DNA of 64,000 nt from CAYSAD01 sp964428955 (GTDB lineage Bacteria; Patescibacteriota; Saccharimonadia; Saccharimonadales; Saccharimonadaceae): the NCBI GenBank assembly GCA_964428955.1, contig CAYSAD010000001.1, positions 62,001-126,000 on the forward strand. Direction: 5' to 3'. The position numbers and the translations under genes are program-made. This document shows, in pieces, positions 1 to 8,622 of the stretch (within the stretch, counting starts at the first letter, position 1; every line of letters starts with the position of its first letter). The notes beneath the pieces are model-generated. The model was not told the origin of the DNA. It searched no databases and saw only the letters and a list, made by a program, of their open reading frames with translations.

Positions 1-108
1 AAACGTGGTGACAGTGTCACGGACAACCCATTTATCTTGATCGCCGTGACAGATAACGTAGATAAGATCATCTTTTACGAAAACTTCATTTGCCTTTTTA
101 TTTGCCAT
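1..108 (-). CDS. Hypothetical protein, 3' end beyond the window
   Basis: The first 36 residues of a protein (starting MANKKANEVFVKDD) read from an ATG at 108 and run off the left edge without a stop. I do not recognise the family; the visible part is polar with a few hydrophobic strands (LIYVICHG) and no signal peptide. The start is supported by an extended -10 (TGC-TATACT) ending six bases before the ATG, which implies a leaderless message. It follows grpE on the same strand but has its own promoter. It is not the start of DnaK, which would begin with an IGIDLGTTNS-type motif. Confidence 0.55.
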   Translation of the reverse strand, partial: MANKKANEVFVKDDLIYVICHGDQDKWVVRDTVTTF

Positions 109-114
109 AAACGC

Positions 115-122
115 AGTATAGC
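115..122 (-). promoter_or_regulatory. Extended -10 promoter of the partial gene at 1-108
   Basis: On the minus strand TGC-TATACT is followed by six bases and then the ATG at 108. Predicted transcription would begin at or within a base or two of the start codon. Confidence 0.6.
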
Positions 123-183
123 ACGATGTTAAGAGACGAGGTCAGCTGTTAACAACAACCTTTTCACATCACGAATAAGTACA

Positions 184-648
184 TTACTGCTTGGTGACTT
201 TAACCATGGCATGACGAATCGGCACACCATTCAAAAGGTAACCCGCCTGTAATTCTTCAGCGATGACTTCTCGTTCACCTTCAGCATCTTCATCAAGCTG
301 AATCGCTTCGTGCAACTCGGGGTTAAAGTCGCTACCAGGTTTTGCATCAATCCGCTTCACGTTCAAATTCTCAAGTGATTTTTCAAGATTTTTCACAAGA
401 CTAGAGATACCCTGTGCCCATTTGTTATCTCTTAGCTCATCAGGGGTGTGAGAAATTGCTCGCTCGATATTGTCGACGACAGGTAGCAATTTCATGATAG
501 CGGCTGCCTGACCGTGTTGATAAGTAGCGGCTTTGTCGGCTTCGCTGCGTTTGCGGTAATTCTCAAAATCAGCCCGAGTCCGTTGTAGATCAGCGGTCAG
601 TTCGGCCAATTTTTGCTCTAGCTCTTCTTGCTTCTTACTTTTTGCCAT
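184..648 (-). CDS. grpE: GrpE, nucleotide exchange factor of DnaK
   Basis: A 154-residue GrpE-family protein, the cochaperone that releases ADP from DnaK. The N-terminal half is a long coiled coil (residues about 5-60) containing the family signature around RADFENYRKRSE. The C-terminal beta domain carries the NPELHEAI motif and ends with a typical basic MVKVTKQ tail. It is shorter than E. coli GrpE (197 residues), lacking the usual acidic N-terminal extension. It lies 71 bp downstream of hrcA with no intervening terminator, so it is probably co-transcribed from the CIRCE-controlled promoter. dnaK and dnaJ are not in the visible neighbourhood. Confidence 0.95.
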   Translation of the reverse strand: MAKSKKQEELEQKLAELTADLQRTRADFENYRKRSEADKAATYQHGQAAAIMKLLPVVDNIERAISHTPDELRDNKWAQGISSLVKNLEKSLENLNVKRIDAKPGSDFNPELHEAIQLDEDAEGEREVIAEELQAGYLLNGVPIRHAMVKVTKQ

Positions 649-719
649 AACTTCCTAATCCTACTTTTTCTTTGACCTAAAGAGTATAACGTCCAATATA
701 AACGATAATAGATCTAACA

Positions 720-1427
720 TTATAAAACCTCTTCTAGCATGGCGCCAGCATGGCGCACCAAGCGCATCACCTTACCGTAACTTTGACGGGTTGGCCCAAG
801 CACGCCGATGTAACTTTTATCCGAATATGGTGAGCGGAACCGACTAATAATGAGCGTCGAACCGCTGGTTTTACCGATCGGATTCTCGCTGCCGATAAAA
901 ACGTTGAGCGGTTCGTTCGGTGCGGCTTCGCGGAGCCATGGTTCAAGATTATCGAGTAAACGAGCCACCGTCTGGGCATGATTGCCTTGTAAAAATTCAG
1001 GCTGCGAAAAAAGATTACCAATGCCACTCATGTAGAGTTCGTCGCCAATAGTCGCGATGCCGAGATTCTGTGTTAAATCAACCAAGCTATCGACGGCGCT
1101 TCGAATCGCCCGATCGGCTCGGTCACCATGAGTATTGACGCGTGCCGCAATCGCCCTCGCACCGCGATCGATGGCCGGCAAGTCACTAGTTTCGGCTTCG
1201 GTCAGGTTGTTGACGTACAGACGGTAGCCTTTATCGGTCGGAATCCGACCGGCGCTGGTATGTGGCTGCGCAATCAATTCAAGTTCTTCGAGTTTTGCCA
1301 TTTCCGAACGGATCGTGGCACTGCTGACACCGAATAATTTGGCCAGCGTTACGCTCCCCACCGGTACGGCCACTTCAGCGTATTGTTCAACGATAGCGAC
1401 AAGAATTGCAATTTGACGTTCGGTCAT
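720..1427 (-). CDS. hrcA: HrcA heat-shock repressor, short form
   Basis: HrcA represses heat-shock genes by binding the CIRCE operator. This 235-residue protein has the N-terminal winged helix (residues about 1-75, with SSATIRSEMAKLEE and the AGRIPTDKGYR signature). It ends with the GAF-like C-terminal domain (IGVLGPTRQSYGKVM). It is about 100 residues shorter than typical HrcA (about 340), with the central insertion apparently reduced. The start is the ATG at 1427: an extended -10 (TGT-TATAAT) ends six bases upstream, so the mRNA should be leaderless. A CIRCE site lies directly upstream, which supports autoregulation, with grpE as the downstream partner. Confidence 0.95.
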   Translation of the reverse strand: MTERQIAILVAIVEQYAEVAVPVGSVTLAKLFGVSSATIRSEMAKLEELELIAQPHTSAGRIPTDKGYRLYVNNLTEAETSDLPAIDRGARAIAARVNTHGDRADRAIRSAVDSLVDLTQNLGIATIGDELYMSGIGNLFSQPEFLQGNHAQTVARLLDNLEPWLREAAPNEPLNVFIGSENPIGKTSGSTLIISRFRSPYSDKSYIGVLGPTRQSYGKVMRLVRHAGAMLEEVL

Positions 1428-1433
1428 GCTTTT

Positions 1434-1442
1434 ATTATAACA
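1434..1442 (-). promoter_or_regulatory. Extended -10 of hrcA, leaderless
   Basis: Minus-strand TGT-TATAAT at 1442-1434, then six bases (AAAAGC) and the hrcA ATG. The -35 region at 17 bp spacing falls in the spacer of the CIRCE element, so bound HrcA should block polymerase. Confidence 0.75.
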
Positions 1443-1446
1443 AATT

Positions 1447-1473
1447 TTGGCACTCTTTCAACTTGAGTGCTAA
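1447..1473. promoter_or_regulatory. CIRCE operator (HrcA binding site)
   Basis: The inverted repeat TTGGCACTC-N9-GAGTGCTAA matches the CIRCE consensus TTAGCACTC-N9-GAGTGCTAA with one mismatch and the exact nine-base spacer. It occupies the whole space between the guanylate kinase stop codon (1474) and the hrcA -10 box, and covers the -35 region. It should make hrcA-grpE heat-inducible and autoregulated. Confidence 0.93.
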
Positions 1474-2211
1474 TTATATGATGTCAGGATAGTACTCGGT
1501 AATGTCCCGTAACAGCTGTTTCGCTATATCATATGCCCCTTTGTTGTGAAGTTCATGCTGCTCACCGCGAACATAACCATCAACCGTTGAAACGACTTCA
1601 TCTAGACTGTCGTTCACGACGAACACAAATCTTTCGCTCGCGAGTACCGTTCTAAGGATCTTTATCGCCGTTTTAACACGATTGTGAAGCTCTTCACTAG
1701 TCATCACTTCGCGTCTCTTGAGGCGCTTCATCCATTCGTTGAAACTCGGCGGAATAACAAACATGAATAGTGTGTCAGGTTTCAGTGCGGCAATTGCATC
1801 GGTACCACCCACATCGACTTCGTTAATCGGAACTTTACCACTCGCCCGCGCTTTGACGATTTCCCGGACATTGTTCCCGGATACTTGTTGATTATGAATC
1901 AGTTCCGCCTCGAGAAATTGTCCGTGCCTGAGATCGTCTAGGATTGCCTCCTCCGATCGAAAATTATATGCCACACCGTCTTGCTCGAGAGTACCATTAC
2001 GTACTTTCGGAGGTCGTGTTGTGTCTGAGACAATGAAGTGATATCTGTCTGTCTGTACCAGCTTATCGATGATCGTATTACGGCCACTTCCTGACACACC
2101 AAGCAGTATTACCAGTGGCATGTCGGCAAGTACTTTGAGCGTTTCTTCGGACGGCCGGTAATCTTTCAGCTCTTCAACGAATTGGTCACGTAATCGTAAG
2201 GTAACTTCCAT
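1474..2211 (-). CDS. Divergent guanylate kinase-like protein
   Basis: A 245-residue protein with the guanylate kinase fold order: P-loop region (GVSGSGRNTI, residues about 38-47), the S-TTRPP GMP-loop equivalent, and an EVDVGG motif matching the IDVQG-type Walker B of GMP kinase. Two features are odd. The P-loop lysine of GxxGxGK is arginine (GSGRN), and the GMP-binding FLEWAxVHGNYYG segment is altered to FLEAELIHNQQVSG. A 35-residue N-terminal extension is also present. It could be a working kinase with relaxed chemistry or a GMP-kinase-derived binding protein. It sits 14 bp downstream of lepA and its stop abuts the CIRCE element. Confidence 0.75.
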   Translation of the reverse strand: MEVTLRLRDQFVEELKDYRPSEETLKVLADMPLVILLGVSGSGRNTIIDKLVQTDRYHFIVSDTTRPPKVRNGTLEQDGVAYNFRSEEAILDDLRHGQFLEAELIHNQQVSGNNVREIVKARASGKVPINEVDVGGTDAIAALKPDTLFMFVIPPSFNEWMKRLKRREVMTSEELHNRVKTAIKILRTVLASERFVFVVNDSLDEVVSTVDGYVRGEQHELHNKGAYDIAKQLLRDITEYYPDII

Positions 2212-2225
2212 AGATTGATTATAGC

Positions 2226-4004
2226 TTAGTCGCGCTTCAGCATCACCGTGAACGCTTCACTCGGAATATCGACTTTGCCGAACCGCTTCATGCGTTTTTT
2301 ACCTTTAGCTTGCTTGGCAAGGACCTTTTTCTTGCGCGAAACATCGCCGCCGTATAGACCAGTTGTGACATCTTTGCGGTAAGCCGATAAATCTTCGCGA
2401 GCGATAAATTTTCCACCAATAGCCGCCTGCAAGGCCACTTGGAAGTTCTGGCGCGGAATGACCTCTTTGAGTTTCGTTACCACATCCCGACCGAGTGAAT
2501 TGGCTTCGCTACGGTGCGCCATAACACTCAAAGCGTCGATCATTTCGCCAGCGACGTAAAAATCGACCCGTACCAAATCTTCCGGCCGGTATTCATCGAG
2601 TTCGTAATTGAAACTACCGTAACCACTGGTGACGGATTTCAATTGATCGTAAAAGTCAGTCAATAGATTTGCTAAAGGTGCCTCAAATGAAATGAGAGCG
2701 CGTTCGTCGATATAACTGAGGTTCTTCTGACGACCGCGTTTGGCCACGATTAGCTGGATTACCGCGCCGATGAAGTTGCTAGGTACGACGATTTCACCTT
2801 TGATCCACGGTTCACGGATCTCGGTAATTTTCGTAACATTGGGAAGGTCGGCAGCTGATTTGATATCGAGCTCGTCACCTGTCGTCAATGATATTTGGTA
2901 ATCGGTCGACGGGTTAGTTACGACCAAGTCAAGATTATATTCGCGCTCCAACCGTTCACGGACGATGTCCATGTGGAGTAAGCCCAGGAAGCCAATTCGG
3001 ACACCAAAACCAAGCACCGGCGAATTCTCTGGCTCGAATTGCAGGGCTGAGTCACTCAGCGACAACTTCTCGACCGCATCTTTGAGATCGTTATAATCTT
3101 CGTTGCTCACCGGAAAGAAGCCAGCGTAGACAAATGGTTTGACAAGGCGATAACCAGGCAATGCCTGCTCGGCATGGGCGCGACGAACTGTAATCGTGTC
3201 GCCTACTCGCGCTTGACGAGTCGTCTTCAAATTGGTCACAATGTAGCCGATTTCACCGGTTGATAGCACACTGCCTGGCGTCATAACTGGCGCTAGTGCA
3301 CCAACTTCCAGTGCTAAACCGTGTGCGCTGGTAGCTAACATCTCAATCGTGTCGCTCTTTTTTATCTCACCATCGACCACTCGAATATACAGAATGACGC
3401 CGCGATAATCGTCGTAGTAACTATCGAAAATCAGTGCCCGCGTCGCAGCCTCAGCCTGACCCTGCGGCGGCACGATACGCTCGACGATCGCATCCAAAAC
3501 TTGCTCAACGTTCTCACCGGTCTTAGCGGAAATCTTAATGATGTCGTTTTCCTCGCAACCAAGCAAGTTGATAATTTCTTTTGAAACCCGTGGCACATCG
3601 GCTGCCGGCAGGTCGACTTTGTTGATGACGGGAATAATCGTCAGCTCGGCTTCAAGTGCCAGGTAAACATTGGCTAGCGTCTGTGCTTGAACTCCTTGGC
3701 TGGCATCAACTACCAGGATCGCACCCTCGCAAGCCGCTAAACTGCGTGAAACTTCGTAACTAAAATCGACGTGGCCCGGCGTATCAATGAGATTAAAGTC
3801 GTACTCTTTGTAACTCATGCGGACTGGTGCGAGTTTAATCGTAATTCCTTTTTCACGCTCTAATTCCATACTATCGAGTAGTTGCGATTTCATATCACGC
3901 TTTTTGACCGTGCCGGTCAGCTCTAACATCCTATCGGCCAGGGTACTCTTGCCATGGTCGATATGAGCGATGATACAAAAATTACGAATCCGCGTAGGGT
4001 CCAC
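2226..4004 (-). CDS. lepA: LepA / elongation factor 4
   Basis: Ribosome-associated translational GTPase that back-translocates or remodels stalled ribosomes. From the chosen start it has 592 residues, normal for the family. It shows G1 AHIDHGKST, G3 DTPGHVDF, G4 NKVD and the LepA-specific C-terminal domain ending in a basic KKKVLAKQAKGKKRMK stretch. A longer reading frame goes upstream to 4076. However, the family start (xxxTRIRNFCIIAHIDHG) matches the GTG at 4004, which overlaps the murJ TAG stop by one base (TAGTG). A GGAAAGG Shine-Dalgarno lies just upstream. This implies translational coupling to murJ. Confidence 0.95.
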   Translation of the reverse strand: MDPTRIRNFCIIAHIDHGKSTLADRMLELTGTVKKRDMKSQLLDSMELEREKGITIKLAPVRMSYKEYDFNLIDTPGHVDFSYEVSRSLAACEGAILVVDASQGVQAQTLANVYLALEAELTIIPVINKVDLPAADVPRVSKEIINLLGCEENDIIKISAKTGENVEQVLDAIVERIVPPQGQAEAATRALIFDSYYDDYRGVILYIRVVDGEIKKSDTIEMLATSAHGLALEVGALAPVMTPGSVLSTGEIGYIVTNLKTTRQARVGDTITVRRAHAEQALPGYRLVKPFVYAGFFPVSNEDYNDLKDAVEKLSLSDSALQFEPENSPVLGFGVRIGFLGLLHMDIVRERLEREYNLDLVVTNPSTDYQISLTTGDELDIKSAADLPNVTKITEIREPWIKGEIVVPSNFIGAVIQLIVAKRGRQKNLSYIDERALISFEAPLANLLTDFYDQLKSVTSGYGSFNYELDEYRPEDLVRVDFYVAGEMIDALSVMAHRSEANSLGRDVVTKLKEVIPRQNFQVALQAAIGGKFIAREDLSAYRKDVTTGLYGGDVSRKKKVLAKQAKGKKRMKRFGKVDIPSEAFTVMLKRD

Positions 4005-5626
4005 TAACGCGCCTTTCCAAATAGCACGTTGCGTGCAGTCCTGATAACAGGGTTGGCTTCTTCGAGCTTCAACCAACGACTAAACGCGACATAGGCAACG
4101 AAGCTGATTGTCACGATAGCAGCAAATTTCGGAAATGTCGCCAAGAAACTCTGGTCGTTGGCATTGAGTTGGAACTGTAACACACTAAGGTAGCTGACAA
4201 GCGCCATGAAACCAGTGGCGCTGGCCATGCGAGCAACAGCGTGCACGAAAACAACGTCGAATAGATTCTTGATCCGACGGGCCATGACAGCAAACAAAAT
4301 AAAAACCTCGACAGCTGCCATGATTGACTGTGCCCACGCAAGACCATAAGCACCCAGGCCAAGCTTCATCGTGAAGTAAACCGCTAGAAATATATTGAGG
4401 CCGATCGAGAAGATTGAAATATAAAGAGGTGTTTTAGTATCTTGCTGAGCATAAAAACTACGGGCTGCGATATGATAAATCGAACGGAATAAAATGGCGA
4501 CGACCAGCGCACCAAGCAGTCCAGCCATCAGAATATCACCACCGTTCTTGATGAAATTCACTAGATAACCTCGCGTGAAAAACGTAATCGTCGCCACCGG
4601 CATCGCTAGCCATATGATGACACGCAGAATCGTTTGCAGTTCACGACGGAAAAGATCCGGCCGACCCTGGGCCAGCCGCTCCGACATCTTCGGAAACGCC
4701 GCGTTACTAATCGCTACCCCAATCAGGTTGATCGGTACCATGTGAAGCGATGTTGCCTGCTGGTAGGAACGCACTGTTCCGGCCGCCATCCGCGACGCCA
4801 GGTTGGTTTCAACGATACTGTTCAAGTAATCCGCACCTTGATCAAGCGACCGCGCAGGTAGTAGCGTCAAAACTTTTCGGAAACCTTTGTTCTTCCAATA
4901 AATTTTGAACCTATAGTCAAATCCTAGTCCGAGTAGGCCGACACAACTGACGATTAGTTGCAGCATCGATCCCAGTACCACACCAAGTGCGACACCCATA
5001 ATACCACCGTCGAATATCTGCCAACCAAACAGGTTGATGCCACCAGTAAAGAATAGCGCACCGATAATAATACCGATATTGTAAATCGTTGGTGCTAGCG
5101 CATAAAAAGTAAACCGGCCAACGGCCTGCTGCATACTGGCAACCACCGTCGCCACTGCGAATAGAAATGGATTGACCGCGATGACGCGCATCATACTGAC
5201 CGCCAGCGCAGTACCTGATTCATCAAGACCAGGTCCCACCACATACCGGACCAGCGGTTCAGCGAAAATGATAATCAATATACTTGCGACGAGTGTCGCC
5301 AACGCCATGAAGTTAATCATGCTAGTAGAAAGCTCCCAAGCTGATTTCTTGTTACCACTTCCCAGTCGCTGATTGAAGACTGGTATGAACGTAACGCTCA
5401 GCGCGCCTGACACCAAAATGAAGAACATAAAGTCAGGAATAGTGAATGCCACCGTATAAGCGTCGATACCAGTTGGGTAACTATCAAGGTACAGACCGTT
5501 CAGCAAACGATCACGATAGAGTCCCAAAGCGCTAGAAAGTAGTGTTGAGCCGGCAAGAAGTGCAGCAGCTATTTGAATGGTGACTCGCCGATTGGCTCGT
5601 GCGACTGCGCTGGTAACTCTTCCCAT
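4004..5626 (-). CDS. murJ: MurJ-type lipid II flippase
   Basis: A 540-residue polytopic membrane protein of the MviN/MurJ branch of the MOP exporters, which moves lipid II across the cytoplasmic membrane for peptidoglycan synthesis. About 14 hydrophobic segments are visible. The N-terminal part has the family pattern GLYRDRLL...IDAYTVAFTIPD and IPVFNQ. The start ATG at 5626 has a good GGAGAAG Shine-Dalgarno eight bases downstream of the ftsH stop. The stop overlaps the lepA GTG. It sits in an operon tilS-ftsH-murJ-lepA-gmk-like. Confidence 0.92.
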   Translation of the reverse strand: MGRVTSAVARANRRVTIQIAAALLAGSTLLSSALGLYRDRLLNGLYLDSYPTGIDAYTVAFTIPDFMFFILVSGALSVTFIPVFNQRLGSGNKKSAWELSTSMINFMALATLVASILIIIFAEPLVRYVVGPGLDESGTALAVSMMRVIAVNPFLFAVATVVASMQQAVGRFTFYALAPTIYNIGIIIGALFFTGGINLFGWQIFDGGIMGVALGVVLGSMLQLIVSCVGLLGLGFDYRFKIYWKNKGFRKVLTLLPARSLDQGADYLNSIVETNLASRMAAGTVRSYQQATSLHMVPINLIGVAISNAAFPKMSERLAQGRPDLFRRELQTILRVIIWLAMPVATITFFTRGYLVNFIKNGGDILMAGLLGALVVAILFRSIYHIAARSFYAQQDTKTPLYISIFSIGLNIFLAVYFTMKLGLGAYGLAWAQSIMAAVEVFILFAVMARRIKNLFDVVFVHAVARMASATGFMALVSYLSVLQFQLNANDQSFLATFPKFAAIVTISFVAYVAFSRWLKLEEANPVIRTARNVLFGKAR

Positions 5627-5634
5627 CGCTTCTC

Positions 5635-7518
5635 CTAAACGGTCTTAGGCTCGTACAGCCGCGCTTCTTTCGGTAGCGACGTCTCTTTTAGAATCTGCTT
5701 GACTTCGGTTTCTTCAACCGTCTCTTTTTCAAGTAATTCGTGTGCTAACTTATCAAGACTCGGACGGTTATGACGAATGACCACCTCAGCTCTGGCGGCT
5801 GCTTCTTTAATCAGCTGCTCGACCTCTTCGTCGATTTCCTTGGCGGTTTCGTTGCTGTAGGGCCGATCGTGCGTCATGCGGTCAAACATCATGCCTCCGC
5901 CATCTTCGTGGAAGACCTGGTCGCGCAACTTCTCGCCCATGCCTTGTTCAATAATCATATCGCGGGCAATTTCAGTCGCCTTGCGTAGATCACTGCCAGC
6001 GCCAGTCGTAATACCATCCACACCGTAAATAATCTTCTCAGCGATGCGACCACCCATAGCCCGTGCCAGAATATCTTTGAACTCGTAGACATTGGTGTAG
6101 CTCTTGTCCTCTGGCGGTAAGAACCAAGTAACGCCGCCAGTACCTCCGCGTGGGATGATGGTAACCTTATGCACCGGATCGCTGTCTGGCAAGACATGAC
6201 CGACAACAGCATGGCCAGCTTCATGGTAGGCCGTTAATTCTTTTTCTTTCTCATTCATAACCTTGGTTTTACGCTCCGGCCCGATAGCAACTTTTTCAAA
6301 CGCTTCGGTCAAATCGGCATTGGAAATTTTCTTGGCATTCCGACGAGCTGTAATAATAGCGGCTTCGTTGGCGATATTAGCCAAATCAGCGCCACTACTA
6401 CCGGCAGTCTTGGCGGCAAGCGCATCCAAATTGACCGTGGCTTCGGTCGGTTTATTCTTGAAATGTACTTTCAAAATCGCTTCGCGGTCGCGTCGTTCCG
6501 GTAGCAAAATATTCGTACGGCGATCGAAGCGACCCGGACGCAGCAAAGCGGGGTCAAGCACGTCGGCCCGGTTGGTTGCCGCTAAAACGATAACGTTCGT
6601 GCCGGTTTCAAACCCATCCATTTCCACCAAAATTTGATTAAGAGTTTGCTCACGTTCATCGTGACCACCGCCCATACCGCTACCACGCTTGCGACCAACG
6701 GCATCAATCTCATCAATGAAAATGATAGCTGGCGCGTTCTTTTTAGCCTTAGCAAACAGGTCGCGCACACGACTGGCACCAACACCGACGAACATCTCAA
6801 CGAACTCCGAACCGGAAATAGAGAAGAATGGCACATTGGCTTCCCCAGCGACGGCTCGAGCAAGCATGGTTTTACCTGTTCCCGGACTACCGACGAGCAG
6901 TACACCTTTTGGAATCTTGGCACCAAGACTCTCGTACTTTTTTGGGTGCTTCAGAAAATCAACGACTTCTTCCAGATCCTGTTTGGCGCTATCATTACCA
7001 GCGATGTCGGTAAACATGACCCGCTCTTTATCAAGTCCATACAGCTTGGCTTTACTTTTACCAAAACCCAGCGCCTGGTTGTTTTGGCCTTGCGCCTGGC
7101 GCATCATGAACATGAACAACGCACCAATTAACAGCACTGGCACAATGATGATGGCAATGTTCCATAGTGTACTACCAGCTTCCGACGGTGCTTTATCAGA
7201 CACAAGAGACTGAGCATCTTTCGAAAGCACATCATCCTTAATCAGCGTACTGACGCCACCCTGGATGTACGATTTTTCAGTTGGATTATCTTGGCCCTTT
7301 GGCGTGATGGTAATATCGTTGCCTTGACCTTCAATCTTACTGATTTCACCTTTGTTGGCTCGACTGACAACATCGGAAATCGGCACGCTTTTGAGGTTTG
7401 TCTGTGGCGTCGTCAGGGCGAAAAAGCCTAGCACACACACTACGATAATCGCCCAGAAGAGCGACAAACGTACAATATTATTCATTTTGCCTTTCGGCGG
7501 TTTTTGCTTAGTAGCCAT
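5635..7518 (-). CDS. ftsH: FtsH membrane AAA+ zinc protease
   Basis: A 627-residue FtsH that degrades membrane and regulatory proteins with ATP. It has an N-terminal transmembrane helix (about 17-37), the extracytoplasmic domain, and a second helix (about 117-138). The AAA module carries Walker A GSPGTGKT, Walker B IIFIDEID and the second region of homology ATNRADVLDPALLRPGRFD. The M41 protease domain has the zinc motif HEAGH (third ligand probably the D near GAGSDLRKAT). The C-terminus is a leucine-rich helix. Promoter signals (TGC-TATGAT on the minus strand near 7574-7582) lie between tilS and ftsH, so it may be transcribed both with tilS and alone. Confidence 0.97.
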   Translation of the reverse strand: MATKQKPPKGKMNNIVRLSLFWAIIVVCVLGFFALTTPQTNLKSVPISDVVSRANKGEISKIEGQGNDITITPKGQDNPTEKSYIQGGVSTLIKDDVLSKDAQSLVSDKAPSEAGSTLWNIAIIIVPVLLIGALFMFMMRQAQGQNNQALGFGKSKAKLYGLDKERVMFTDIAGNDSAKQDLEEVVDFLKHPKKYESLGAKIPKGVLLVGSPGTGKTMLARAVAGEANVPFFSISGSEFVEMFVGVGASRVRDLFAKAKKNAPAIIFIDEIDAVGRKRGSGMGGGHDEREQTLNQILVEMDGFETGTNVIVLAATNRADVLDPALLRPGRFDRRTNILLPERRDREAILKVHFKNKPTEATVNLDALAAKTAGSSGADLANIANEAAIITARRNAKKISNADLTEAFEKVAIGPERKTKVMNEKEKELTAYHEAGHAVVGHVLPDSDPVHKVTIIPRGGTGGVTWFLPPEDKSYTNVYEFKDILARAMGGRIAEKIIYGVDGITTGAGSDLRKATEIARDMIIEQGMGEKLRDQVFHEDGGGMMFDRMTHDRPYSNETAKEIDEEVEQLIKEAAARAEVVIRHNRPSLDKLAHELLEKETVEETEVKQILKETSLPKEARLYEPKTV

Positions 7519-7573
7519 ACGAACGAAGTATCCTTTTTAGGTCCAGTCTGATTTTAGAATTTTCACTCCCCTT

Positions 7574-7582
7574 ATCATAGCA
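7574..7582 (-). promoter_or_regulatory. Possible extended -10 for ftsH
   Basis: Minus strand TGC-TATGAT just after the tilS stop, followed by a roughly 50-base leader containing AAAAGGA before the ftsH ATG. A CCCCTTA/TAAGGGG inverted repeat overlaps it. The assignment rests on sequence pattern only. Confidence 0.4.
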
Positions 7583-7586
7583 CCCA

Positions 7587-8417
7587 CTAAGGGGTTTCGA
7601 CAATAAAATCACGAGCGCGCATGACGAACACCACACCAGTGCCGCTCTCGATTCGCGCACCGGACTTTGTGACTTTTATGGCATGCAACGCCCGATCAGC
7701 TTGCGGTCGAGTCAGGGCGAAGTCAGTTAACGTCCGAAGCAACTCCGCCCCTACGGCGCTGTCGATGTGGGTAAAAAAGTAACGCGAATACGGTGAGCTA
7801 ATATTGAGTTGTCGTTCTTCGGTTTCGATTGCAGTTCTAAGTTCACACTGCCGCGCACGTAAATCGAGTAACGCTCGCTTGGTCGACTCACTAAGCCGCG
7901 CGCTAATCCGAGCACGCAATCGATTACGCAAATATGCGTCCGTTTGATTGGTTTCATCTTCAACCCACTCCAGCTGGCGGTTAAGTGCATAATTATAAAT
8001 TTCATCTTTGGTAAGTTTCAATAACGGCCGGACGATCCGGCTATCATTCATTGCGGCCAGTCCTCGCCAACCGGTACCACGCGTCAGATTGATGGCAATC
8101 GTCTCAATCATGTCATCGGCATGATGAGCCGTCACTACCTGGCCATCATTTTTTTTGGCCAGCTCACGTAAAAATTCATAACGGCGGGTTCTAGCCAGTG
8201 CTTCACTGGCCGTTGGTCCGAGCTCTTCGCGACGTGATTCGAACGGCAGTCCATACGTTTTAGCTAAGCCCTCGACGAACCGAGCGTCGGCGACAGAATC
8301 AGGCCGAATACCATGATCGAAATGGGCGACGATCAATTTTTCTTTGTCTTCAGTCACGAGCTTATGAAGCAATACAACCGAATCGACGCCACCGCTGACC
8401 GCTACGATATACGTCAT
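7587..8417 (-). CDS. tilS: TilS, tRNA(Ile)-lysidine synthase (short form)
   Basis: TilS changes C34 of tRNA-Ile2(CAU) to lysidine so that it reads AUA instead of AUG. The 276-residue protein has the PP-loop SGGVDSVVLLHKL at its N-terminus, the HFDHG motif, the AHHADDMIETIAINLTRG helix and the RPLL segment. These are all characteristic of the TilS catalytic domain. It lacks most of the C-terminal tRNA-binding domains of the E. coli enzyme (432 residues), like other minimal TilS proteins. A probable substrate tRNA is encoded at 15343-15418. It leads the ftsH-murJ-lepA gene run. Confidence 0.92.
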   Translation of the reverse strand: MTYIVAVSGGVDSVVLLHKLVTEDKEKLIVAHFDHGIRPDSVADARFVEGLAKTYGLPFESRREELGPTASEALARTRRYEFLRELAKKNDGQVVTAHHADDMIETIAINLTRGTGWRGLAAMNDSRIVRPLLKLTKDEIYNYALNRQLEWVEDETNQTDAYLRNRLRARISARLSESTKRALLDLRARQCELRTAIETEERQLNISSPYSRYFFTHIDSAVGAELLRTLTDFALTRPQADRALHAIKVTKSGARIESGTGVVFVMRARDFIVETP

Positions 8418-8420
8418 ATG

Positions 8421-8597
8421 CTAACCAAACCGTCTGGATAAAACGACCGCCAGCCAAATGCCGACAATACCACCGACGAATGCACCGATTACACCCCATA
8501 AGTCAAATATACTGTAGTCACCAAATAGCATCGGCACAGCACCGCCAGCGGTCATCCCGCCAACCATTCCAAACATAACCGCACTCTTACTTGTCAT
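8421..8597 (-). CDS. Small two-helix membrane protein
   Basis: A 58-residue protein from the ATG at 8597 (MTSKSAVMFGMVGG) to a stop three bases before tilS. It has two hydrophobic segments with glycine-rich helices (FGMVGGMTAGGAVPML, then DLWGVIGAFVGGIVGIWLAV) and a short basic tail. The frame is open further upstream, but that part runs inside the polymerase gene and lacks sense. I do not recognise the family. It is probably translated with tilS, which follows almost directly. Confidence 0.65.
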   Translation of the reverse strand: MTSKSAVMFGMVGGMTAGGAVPMLFGDYSIFDLWGVIGAFVGGIVGIWLAVVLSRRFG

Positions 8598-8622
8598 TAG
8601 GTTTATTATACGCCACCAGGCT

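Noticed and set aside
2226..4076. Longer LepA with 24 extra N-terminal residues
   Set aside because: The extension lies inside murJ, is rich in Cys/Arg/Gln, and the family N-terminus matches the GTG at 4004 with a Shine-Dalgarno.
6689..7213. 174-codon plus-strand frame inside ftsH
   Set aside because: It is antisense to the highly conserved AAA domain of ftsH and has no recognisable protein character. The same applies to other long frames antisense to the helicase and to the surface-protein genes.
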